Origin: Anaerolineales bacterium
Lineage (GTDB): Bacteria; Chloroflexota; Anaerolineae; Anaerolineales; E44-bin32
Length of the DNA: 12,410 bases
Reading direction: 5' to 3'
Assembly: GCA_023144145.1 (NCBI GenBank)
Contig: JAGLGG010000057.1
Location: forward strand, 1-12,410
How positions within the stretch are numbered: position 1 is the first letter of the stretch; each line of letters starts with the position of its first letter. Below are positions 6,296 to 12,410 of the stretch, one piece after another. The notes beneath the pieces are model-generated. The model saw only the letters and a list, made by a program, of their open reading frames with translations, had not been told where the DNA came from and did not search any database. A program made the translations under genes and the position numbers.

Positions 6296-7549
6296 ATGAC
6301 CGATCGACAAGAAGATAAGATTCGTCTACTCATCGTAGATGACCATGCTGAAACACGCGATAATATCAGGAAAATCTTGCAGTTTGAGCCTGATATTGTC
6401 GTCGTGGGTTCAGCGCGTACAGGGCAAGAAGCAATTCAGCAAGCTATTGAAACTCAGCCCGATGTTATTCTTATGGACATAAATATGCCCGATATGGATG
6501 GCATTAAGGCGACTGAATTGATTCTTGAGGAAGTTTCCTTCGCCCAGATCGTAATTCTCTCTATTCAGAGTGAAGCTGATTACATGCGTAAGGCAATGCT
6601 TGCTGGGGCCAGGTATTTCCTTGCGAAGCCTCCCTCCGGAGATGAGTTGATCACGACCATTCGAACCGTCTCAGAACGTGCGAAAGATCAACGCAAGAAG
6701 TTATCAGCCCCAGCTGCAGAAGTGCCCGCCCAAAAAGGAGACGGCCGCCAGAGACCAATGGGGAAGTTGCTTGCGGTTTATAGCCCCAAAGGAGGCGTGG
6801 GATGCACGACCCTGGCGACGAATATGGCAATCGGGTTGAATTCCGATGAAACCCCTACGGTGCTGGTCGATGGAAATCTTCAATTTGGGGATGTTTCAGT
6901 ATTTCTAAATCTTCAGGTTAAGAACAGCCTTGTAGATCTGGCCACGCGCACAGAAGAGCTTGAGGAGGATATCGCCAGTGAGGTATTGATGCGCCACGAT
7001 AGTGGGCTGTATGTTCTCGCAGCCCCTCCCCGACCTGAGATGGCAGATGAAGTTCAAGCCAGTCAGGTCCGACTGGTCTTGCGTTTCCTGCGCCAACACT
7101 TCGCCTATGTTGTTGTCGATAATAGCTCAACAATGGACGATATAACCCTGGCGGTGCTTGACTTGGCTGATGTGCTCCTGGCAATAGCTACGACAGATAT
7201 TCCTTCTATCAAAGACGCCCGATTGCTATTCGATCTTCTGAGTGTTCTTGAATTTCCAAAAGAAAATATTCTGTTCGTATTGAATAAAACCGACCGACGA
7301 TCGGGGATCACAGCTGAAGCTGTAGCAGAAAATTTGAAACAGGCGGTTGAGGGGGAAATACCGTTAGATGATCGAACAGTTGCAACCTCGGTTAATCGAG
7401 GTGAACCTTTGCTGCTAGGTGACAGAAGCAGGCCGATTGCCAAACACCTGCTTGATCTCCTTGCGACAGTTAAACAACGATTAATGGCAGAAGAATTGCA
7501 TGATGAGAGTGTTGGTGAAACTGAACGATTGAAGGTGTTTGGAAGATAG
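6296..7549 (+). CDS. cpaE: CpaE/TadZ: receiver domain fused to a ParA/MinD-like ATPase
   Basis: A 417-residue two-domain protein that in Tad systems places the pilus machine at its cellular site. The receiver (about residues 8-125) looks fully functional: D15-D16, phospho-acceptor D61 in VILMDINMP, S89 in the Thr/Ser position and K111 in FLAKPP. A charged linker (about 126-155) leads to the ATPase. Its deviant Walker A reads SPKGGVGCTT: the signature lysine K165 is kept, but the second P-loop lysine is replaced by C170. The switch region DGNLQFGD and the Walker B-like VVVDNSS follow, as in TadZ/CpaE proteins. GGAGGTGG at 6276-6283 is a rather distant ribosome site for the ATG at 6296. The cpaF gene follows after 43 bases. 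The intact receiver suggests control by phosphorylation, perhaps by the kinase encoded at 3607-4656. Confidence 0.92.
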   Translation: MTDRQEDKIRLLIVDDHAETRDNIRKILQFEPDIVVVGSARTGQEAIQQAIETQPDVILMDINMPDMDGIKATELILEEVSFAQIVILSIQSEADYMRKAMLAGARYFLAKPPSGDELITTIRTVSERAKDQRKKLSAPAAEVPAQKGDGRQRPMGKLLAVYSPKGGVGCTTLATNMAIGLNSDETPTVLVDGNLQFGDVSVFLNLQVKNSLVDLATRTEELEEDIASEVLMRHDSGLYVLAAPPRPEMADEVQASQVRLVLRFLRQHFAYVVVDNSSTMDDITLAVLDLADVLLAIATTDIPSIKDARLLFDLLSVLEFPKENILFVLNKTDRRSGITAEAVAENLKQAVEGEIPLDDRTVATSVNRGEPLLLGDRSRPIAKHLLDLLATVKQRLMAEELHDESVGETERLKVFGR

Positions 7550-7578
7550 CTCGCTACTGTTGGTAGTTGCGGCGAGAT

Positions 7579-7586
7579 GAGGAGGT
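7579..7586 (+). promoter_or_regulatory. Ribosome-binding site that sets the cpaF start
   Basis: GAGGAGGT lies 6 bases before the GTG at 7593. The in-frame TTG at 7587 would touch this site and cannot be the start. An imperfect hairpin with CTCGC (7550-7554) and GCGAG (7572-7576) as outer arms lies just before it and may tune translation of cpaF. Confidence 0.65.
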
Positions 7587-7592
7587 TTGGAC

Positions 7593-8999
7593 GTGTCATT
7601 ATTAAAACGAATTGAGCAAGGTCAAGCAGATCAAACACAAATTACGCCTAATGATCAGGGCAATGGAGGTGCTACGCGCGTAGGGGGGTTGGGTTCGCGC
7701 AAGGTTGCTCCTCCAGGTGCTGTGCAACGTGACACATACTATGACCTGAAAACAAGAGTACAGAATAAATTGCTGGCTGAATTAGATCCTTCTATGGACG
7801 TGAGCCAGACAATAGAAGTACGCCGAACAATCGAAGAACTTTATGAAAATATCCTTGCTGAGGAGCGAATCGTTCTATCCCGACCTGAGCGAAGGAGATT
7901 GTTTGAGCAAATTGTGGCCGAAATCTTAGGACTGGGTCCTATTGAGCCACTTCTGGCTGATGAAACTATCACAGAAGTAATGGTAAATGGAGCTAAAAAC
8001 ATTTACATCGAACGCGGGGGTAGAATTTACCGGCAATCTGCAACCTTTGAGAGCAACGATCACTTAATGCGCATTATCGATCGTATCGTCGCTCCACTAG
8101 GCAGAAGAATCGACGAATCAAGCCCATTCGTTGACGCTCGCCTACCAGATGGTTCCCGTGTAAATGCTGTGATCCCGCCAATTTCACTCGTTGGACCTGT
8201 TCTCACAATTCGTAAATTCGCCAAAAACCCGATAACAATTGAGCAGTTGACTGAATACGGAACCATCGTTCCTGAGGTGGTTGAATTCCTGAAAGCTTGT
8301 GTTATCGCCAAGATCAACATGATTATTTCAGGCGGTACGGGTTCGGGAAAGACTACGTTACTGAATGTTTTATCCCAATACATCCCTCCTGATGAGCGTA
8401 TCGTAACGATTGAGAATGCTGCTGAGCTTCAATTGCGGCAGGAACATGTTGTGACGTTGGAATCTCGCCCACCAAATATTGAGGGTCGTGGTGAGGTCAC
8501 TATCCAGAATCTTGTTGTGAACTGTTTGCGTATGCGTCCCGATCGCATCATCGTCGGTGAGATTCGCGCTGAAGAGTCTCTGGATATGCTTCAGGCGATG
8601 AATACTGGTCATGAAGGATCGATGACCACGGCACACTCCAATAGTCCTAGGGATACGTTATCTCGTATTGAGACGATGACCTTAATGGCCGGTATGGATC
8701 TCCCGATACGAGCTATTCGAGAGCAAATTTCATCAGCTCTTGAACTCGTTGTTCACCTTGAGCGATTGAGGGACGGCACTCGAAAAGTTACCCATGTGGC
8801 TGAAATCCAGGGGATGGAAGGCGATGTGATTACAATGACGGATATTTTTATCTTCGAGCAAACAGGACTCGAAGATGGAAGAGTCATTGGTCGACTTCGC
8901 CCCACTGGGTTACGACCGAAATTCATGGATAAATTCGAGGCTTCCGGGATCCACTTACCAGCGTCGATCTTCGGGGTTGGTGAAAGATTGCGGTACTAA
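7593..8999 (+). CDS. cpaF: Tad pilus assembly ATPase CpaF/TadA
   Basis: A 468-residue hexameric secretion ATPase of the VirB11/PulE superfamily, powering Flp pilus polymerisation from the cytoplasmic face of the membrane. Residues 1-40 are polar and low in conservation. The N-terminal domain, with ILGLGPIEPLLADETITEVMVNG, precedes the ATPase domain. Walker A is GGTGSGKTT with K253; the Asp/Glu box region is IENAAELQL; the Walker B-like strand is RIIVGEIRAEE with E323; the His box is GHEGSMTTAHSN. All catalytic elements are present, and the length is normal for CpaF. The start is GTG 7593, supported by its ribosome site. The tadB gene starts 3 bases after the stop, so translation of the two is likely coupled. 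Confidence 0.96.
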   Translation: MSLLKRIEQGQADQTQITPNDQGNGGATRVGGLGSRKVAPPGAVQRDTYYDLKTRVQNKLLAELDPSMDVSQTIEVRRTIEELYENILAEERIVLSRPERRRLFEQIVAEILGLGPIEPLLADETITEVMVNGAKNIYIERGGRIYRQSATFESNDHLMRIIDRIVAPLGRRIDESSPFVDARLPDGSRVNAVIPPISLVGPVLTIRKFAKNPITIEQLTEYGTIVPEVVEFLKACVIAKINMIISGGTGSGKTTLLNVLSQYIPPDERIVTIENAAELQLRQEHVVTLESRPPNIEGRGEVTIQNLVVNCLRMRPDRIIVGEIRAEESLDMLQAMNTGHEGSMTTAHSNSPRDTLSRIETMTLMAGMDLPIRAIREQISSALELVVHLERLRDGTRKVTHVAEIQGMEGDVITMTDIFIFEQTGLEDGRVIGRLRPTGLRPKFMDKFEASGIHLPASIFGVGERLRY

Positions 9000-9002
9000 A
9001 AA

Positions 9003-9983
9003 ATGACGAATGTTGATCCGAATCTCATCGTAATGGTAGCCGCTGGAGCGGGGCTGCTACTGCTCGTCGTTGGCTTACTCATAGGCCGGTTAAGCCCCTC
9101 CGTAGTCGAAGAACGCCTTGGGCGTTACTCAGAATCTGGGGGGCAGTACGGTCCGACAACTGGAGAACAGACACGAGAACGGCCTACGCCTTTAACCGAC
9201 TTCTTTGACCAGCTGGGTGAGGGGACTAACCTTTTTGGGGCATTGTCTAAGCACCTGGCCCGCGCTGATCTAAAGTTTCGCCCGGCAGAATACGTGTTTC
9301 TGATTATAAACTCCGGCTTTGTAATGGGCTTTATAGGTTATATCCTCGCAGGTCAGGTTGGTTTCGGGATTCTGACTGGCATATTCGGTTTGTTCTTACC
9401 GCCATTGTATGTTTTACGCTCACAGAAAAAACGACTCTCGATGTTCGATCATCAGCTGGGGGATATGTTGAATCTGGTAGTGAATGGTTTGCGAGCAGGT
9501 TATTCGACTTTGCAGGCCATGGAGGCGGTTAGCAAGGAAATGCCCGCTCCAATTTCCGATGAATTCTACAGAGTCGTTCAAGAAATACAGCTCGGTCTCT
9601 CCATGGAGGAAGCTCTCGACCACCTCATCCGAAGGATCGACAGTGAGGACCTTGACCTCGTCATCACAGCTATCACCATTCAACGTGAAGTTGGTGGCAA
9701 TTTAGCTGAGATCCTGGATGTCATTTCCTTTACCATCCGGGAACGAGTGCGGATCAAGGGCGAGATAGCGGCATTAACAGCGCAGGGACGCGCGACAGCA
9801 TGGGTTATCTCTGCACTGCCGATTGCGCTAAGTTTGATTTTGTATCTGGTGAACCGCCCTTACATGATGCAATTCTTGAATCCAGAAACCAGAAATTGTG
9901 GAATTCCGATTCTACTATTGGCAGGGATAATGGTGGTATCCGGTTTCGCGATTACTCAAAAGATTGTTAAGATCGACATCTAG
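9003..9983 (+). CDS. tadB: Tad platform protein TadB (type II secretion F family)
   Basis: A 326-residue inner-membrane platform protein. The first helix lies at about residues 8-28, then a cytoplasmic stretch of low complexity, two adjacent helices at about 97-115 and 119-138, the cytoplasmic T2SSF domain at about 148-265 (FDHQLGDMLNLVVNGLRAGYS through EVGGNLAEILDVI), and two C-terminal helices. In Tad systems TadB and TadC together form the base on which the TadA/CpaF ATPase works. No convincing ribosome site precedes the ATG, which sits 3 bases behind the cpaF stop; coupled translation would explain this. A looser 84-base gap separates it from tadC. Confidence 0.93.
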   Translation: MTNVDPNLIVMVAAGAGLLLLVVGLLIGRLSPSVVEERLGRYSESGGQYGPTTGEQTRERPTPLTDFFDQLGEGTNLFGALSKHLARADLKFRPAEYVFLIINSGFVMGFIGYILAGQVGFGILTGIFGLFLPPLYVLRSQKKRLSMFDHQLGDMLNLVVNGLRAGYSTLQAMEAVSKEMPAPISDEFYRVVQEIQLGLSMEEALDHLIRRIDSEDLDLVITAITIQREVGGNLAEILDVISFTIRERVRIKGEIAALTAQGRATAWVISALPIALSLILYLVNRPYMMQFLNPETRNCGIPILLLAGIMVVSGFAITQKIVKIDI

Positions 9984-10008
9984 ACTGATGCACCTATTGA
10001 CCATCAGT
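9984..10008 (+). other. Small stem-loop directly after tadB
   Basis: ACTGATG (9984-9990) pairs with CATCAGT (10002-10008), leaving an 11-base loop. It begins one base after the tadB stop and has no T-tract, so it is not a standard terminator. It may be a message-processing or stability element. Confidence 0.3.
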
Positions 10009-10014
10009 AAGTTT

Positions 10015-10037
10015 TCCATGGATCGAATTGCCATGGA
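10015..10037 (+). other. Second stem-loop before tadC
   Basis: TCCATGG (10015-10021) pairs with CCATGGA (10031-10037) across a 9-base loop; each arm includes the palindrome CCATGG. It lies upstream of the tadC ribosome site AGGAG (10056-10060) without covering it. With the preceding stem-loop it fills most of the tadB-tadC gap, in which I see no good promoter. Confidence 0.3.
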
Positions 10038-10067
10038 GCCCATAGAGAATATGGTAGGAGTTCTAAC

Positions 10068-11015
10068 ATGACGTCAATGCTTTGGTTTCTTCTCGGTGCT
10101 TTCATTTTTTTCATTTTCCTTGCCTTACTCGTGGTTGCAGGGCTTAAAGCACCCCAAGCTTCTGATCCTATCGCAGATCGATTGGCTGAATTCAGCTATC
10201 GAGATGAAATGCTGTCTCTTGAAGAGATTGAACTTTCCCAAAGCTTCTATGAACGTATTGTCTTACCCTTCTTCAACCGTATTGGTCAACTTGCTTCAAA
10301 ATTCACGCCACAAGCTACCTTAGAAAGTACGCGCAGGCGCCTGGAAACGGCTGGAAATCCCATGCAAATGGATCCTGCCTTCTTCTTGGCATTGCGATTC
10401 ATCCTGGCCATTCTTTTCGGTGGATTGATCCTTTCACTGTACATCATCAGTAATCGTGATATGGGTCAGGGACTGGGACTCTCGGTCCTTTTCACAGTTA
10501 TAGGATTCGTCTTTCCAGATATGTGGCTTTCTGGTCGCATCAAAAGCCGTCAGAAGGCGGTGTTCCGGGCGATGCCTGACGCGTTGGACTTGCTTACAAT
10601 TTGTGTTGAGGCAGGGTTGGGTTTCGATGCCGCAATGTCGCGCGTACATGATAAGTGGGAGAACGACCTCGCTCTTGAGCTTGGCCGAGTGATCCAAGAG
10701 ATTCGACTTGGAAAACTACGACGTGATGCATTGAGAGATATGTCTGATCGCTTGGATGTTTCTGAGATGACGAGTTTTGTTGCAGCCGTCATTCAATCGG
10801 AGCAGCTGGGTGTGAGTATGGCGAAGGTGTTAAGAATTCAATCGGACCAGATGCGCGTTCGAAGACGACAGATGGCAGAAGAGGAAGCTCATAAGGCTCC
10901 TATTAAGATGGTCTTCCCCATCGCGTTACTCATTTTCCCTTCGATCCTCATGATCTTGCTCGGCCCTGCTGCGATGTTGCTAATTACATCCCCAATGGGA
11001 GCACTGTTCCGATAA
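10068..11015 (+). CDS. tadC: Tad platform protein TadC (type II secretion F family)
   Basis: A 315-residue platform protein paired with TadB. Residues 4-25 form a phenylalanine-rich first helix. Two helices follow at about 104-125 and 132-150, then the T2SSF domain from F166 (FRAMPDALDLLTICVEAGLGF) through VIQSEQLGVSMAKVL, and a long hydrophobic end at about 280-308 (FPIALLIFPSILMILLGPA), all in the normal order for TadC. The ATG at 10068 has AGGAG at 10056-10060 with a 7-base spacer. comFC starts only 24 bases behind the stop, without a terminator between them, so the two are probably on one transcript. Confidence 0.93.
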   Translation: MTSMLWFLLGAFIFFIFLALLVVAGLKAPQASDPIADRLAEFSYRDEMLSLEEIELSQSFYERIVLPFFNRIGQLASKFTPQATLESTRRRLETAGNPMQMDPAFFLALRFILAILFGGLILSLYIISNRDMGQGLGLSVLFTVIGFVFPDMWLSGRIKSRQKAVFRAMPDALDLLTICVEAGLGFDAAMSRVHDKWENDLALELGRVIQEIRLGKLRRDALRDMSDRLDVSEMTSFVAAVIQSEQLGVSMAKVLRIQSDQMRVRRRQMAEEEAHKAPIKMVFPIALLIFPSILMILLGPAAMLLITSPMGALFR

Positions 11016-11039
11016 ACATTCGATAGCGCTCGATCACAA

Positions 11040-11777
11040 GTGAATATTGGGGAAAAAGTGATCCAGATCGAATCGCGAAGCATTGTGGATATTCTCCGGC
11101 AATGGTGGATCGCGGGAATCGATCTGGTTTTTCCATCCCGATGTGCGGGATGTGGCCAATATGGCTCTGTATGGTGTGAAGGTTGTCATCAATCGCTCCT
11201 GAAAATCACCAAACCAATTTGCTACACATGCGGAAGCTCTACTGGGAAGCCTGTTAGGCACTGTCAACATTGTGGTGACTATCCTGAAGGTTTGCAGGTG
11301 CGATCGTATGCGCGATATCAAGGACCACTTCTAAAAGCAATCTTATTTCTAAAATATCGACCCAATCGTGATTTGGCTTTCACTATGGCTGCGTGGCTCT
11401 TGGATATATGCTCGCAGGCTCGGATGCCTCCATCCCTAGTTGTGCCCGTACCTTTGGGGCGGAGGCGCCTTCAAAGCAGAGGGTATAATCAGGCAGGCAT
11501 GATCGCAGAGGCTCTGGCTGAATTGTTGGGATTAGAGTTTCGGGAAAATGCAATCCGGCGTATACGTGAAACATCTTCTCAAGTTGGATTGGATCACAGG
11601 GCCAGGTATTTAAATGTGGAGAATGCGTTCTCAGCGACGGCAGATTGCGTAAATGACCAAAGAATTCTGCTAGTCGATGATCTGGTCACAACAGGATCGA
11701 CGCTCTCGGCATGTGCGATTGCATTGTTGGATGCTGGTGCCAGTAAAGTTGTTGGACTAGCTGTTGCAAGGGCATAA
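11040..11777 (+). CDS. comFC: ComF family protein with double zinc finger and phosphoribosyltransferase fold
   Basis: A 245-residue protein of the ComFC/GntX family, needed for DNA transformation in several naturally competent bacteria. The N-terminal part has four CxxC pairs that should bind zinc: C35/C38, C46/C49, C61/C64 and C75/C78. The PRTase-like domain follows, with PVPLGRRRLQSRGYNQA and the PRPP-binding loop LLVDDLVTTGST (D213-D214). The start is uncertain. The GTG at 11040 gives the longest frame but has no ribosome site; the GTG at 11058 has GGGGA 4 bases before it and would shorten the protein by 6 residues. The conserved part begins near LVFPSRCAGCG, so either fits. It follows tadC by 24 bases and precedes hpf by 37. 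An adjacent Tad pilus makes a role in DNA uptake conceivable, though comFC genes also occur away from pilus genes. Confidence 0.9.
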   Translation: MNIGEKVIQIESRSIVDILRQWWIAGIDLVFPSRCAGCGQYGSVWCEGCHQSLLKITKPICYTCGSSTGKPVRHCQHCGDYPEGLQVRSYARYQGPLLKAILFLKYRPNRDLAFTMAAWLLDICSQARMPPSLVVPVPLGRRRLQSRGYNQAGMIAEALAELLGLEFRENAIRRIRETSSQVGLDHRARYLNVENAFSATADCVNDQRILLVDDLVTTGSTLSACAIALLDAGASKVVGLAVARA

Positions 11778-11814
11778 TCCAACATAATAAATTTTCTATA
11801 CTGAAGGAGTAACG

Positions 11815-12390
11815 ATGTCTGTCAAGGTTGAGATTTTCGTTCACAATCTCGAATTATCGGATCGTTTGAACGATTATGTCACAAAAAAGGTCTCTAAAAT
11901 AAATCGGTATTTGGATGTCATTGAAGAAGCAAAGGTAGACCTGAGCTACGCAAAATCAGCCCGAAGTGCAAATGATCGGCAGGTCGCTCAAATAACAGTG
12001 AGGGGGAAAGGTGTGCTTCTGCGGGCAGAGGAGCGCACGGATGATATTTTTGCCTCAGTGGATGCCGTATTAGATAAACTGCACAGACAAATTGAGCGTT
12101 ATAAGGGGAAACATTGGAAAAATCGGGGAGATGGAAGGAAAGCAAAAGAAGTAGCCCAAGCAATTGAACCATTACCATCGGATACTGCGGAATTGACCGT
12201 TGGGGATATGATCGTGCGAAGGAAACAGTTCTTTCTGACACCGATGGATGAGCGCGAAGCTGTTGAGCAGATGGCACTACTAGACCATGAAGATTTTTTC
12301 GTGTTCCTCAATGTGGACACCAACCAAGTAAATGTTCTATACCGGAGACTCGATGGAAAACTTGGTCTGATTGAGTCTGAAATCGCGTAA
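11815..12390 (+). CDS. hpf: Long-form ribosome hibernation promoting factor (HPF/RaiA)
   Basis: A 191-residue protein with the two domains of long HPF. The N-terminal part (about 1-100, starting VKVEIFVHNLELSDRLNDYV) is the S30AE fold that binds the decoding centre of the 30S subunit in stationary phase. A basic, variable linker (about 100-130, KGKHWKNRGDGRKAKE) joins it to the C-terminal dimerisation domain (about 133-191, with IVRRKQFFLTPMDEREAVEQM and NVLYRRLDGKLGLIE), which allows 100S ribosome dimers. The ATG at 11815 has an excellent site, GAAGGAGT, at 11803-11810. It may be read from the comFC transcript. A TATACT at 11797-11802 has no matching -35 box and overlaps the ribosome-site region, so I do not call a promoter. 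Its place after comFC is probably a housekeeping arrangement and not part of the pilus system. Confidence 0.94.
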   Translation: MSVKVEIFVHNLELSDRLNDYVTKKVSKINRYLDVIEEAKVDLSYAKSARSANDRQVAQITVRGKGVLLRAEERTDDIFASVDAVLDKLHRQIERYKGKHWKNRGDGRKAKEVAQAIEPLPSDTAELTVGDMIVRRKQFFLTPMDEREAVEQMALLDHEDFFVFLNVDTNQVNVLYRRLDGKLGLIESEIA

Positions 12391-12410
12391 AATTCATTTA
12401 TGACTGCACT

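Noticed and set aside
7105..7638. A 177-codon frame on the minus strand inside cpaE
   Set aside because: It is antisense to the well-conserved ATPase domain, is rich in serine and arginine as expected of a shadow frame, and has no recognised motif.
9997..10025. TTGACC as the -35 box of a tadC promoter
   Set aside because: No acceptable -10 hexamer is found 16-18 bases downstream, and the sequence is part of a stem-loop.
11764..11802. Possible hpf promoter with TTGCAA and TATACT
   Set aside because: The spacing between the boxes is wrong, and a start set by TATACT would fall within the ribosome site.
12400..12410. ATG ten bases after hpf as the start of a next gene
   Set aside because: Only three codons are visible before the window ends and there is no ribosome site, so it cannot be supported.
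1..12410. CRISPR arrays, tRNA or rRNA genes, insertion sequences
   Set aside because: No spaced direct repeats, cloverleaf pattern, transposase motifs or long terminal inverted repeats were seen on either strand.

Overview
This window looks like a chromosomal piece of a Chloroflexota bacterium, probably of the class Anaerolineae. That is inferred from gene content: a compact Tad (Flp) pilus locus with no secretin, a CpaE protein carrying an N-terminal response-regulator receiver, two large GT-C glycosyltransferases, a soluble DegS-like kinase with a NarL-type regulator, and comFC followed by a long-form hibernation factor gene. No 16S or other marker gene is present, so the assignment is tentative. 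All convincing genes are on the + strand, and no gene-free stretch exceeds 300 bases.

Layout. Bases 1-2826 hold two polytopic membrane glycosyltransferases; the first is cut by the left edge and the second seems complete. A sigma70-like promoter follows (2833-2860). It drives a two-gene signalling unit: a NarL/LuxR-family response regulator (2894-3589) and a cytosolic coiled-coil histidine kinase of the HisKA_3 type (3607-4656). The intergenic region after it contains a second, very similar promoter (4727-4755) in front of a 48-residue Flp prepilin gene (4812-4958). A perfect 13-bp hairpin follows the pilin gene. A third promoter (5075-5102) precedes the assembly genes cpaB, cpaE/tadZ, cpaF/tadA, tadB and tadC (5152-11015). 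Closely behind come comFC (11040-11777) and a long hpf/raiA (11815-12390), and the window ends 20 bases later.

How the parts fit together. Flp is the pilin. CpaF is the assembly ATPase, TadB and TadC are its inner-membrane platform, CpaE/TadZ is the localisation ATPase, and CpaB is a membrane-anchored periplasmic or extracytoplasmic SAF-domain protein. Separate promoters for flp and for the machinery, plus the hairpin after flp, would let the pilin be made in large excess. The regulator gene promoter and the flp promoter share a 14-base block at 12 of 14 positions, which suggests common control. CpaE has a receiver with an intact phosphorylation pocket, so the adjacent kinase may act on pilus assembly as well as on transcription. 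comFC lying 24 bases behind tadC raises the possibility that this pilus takes part in DNA uptake. Prepilin peptidase, TadE/F-like minor pilins and a secretin are not in the window.
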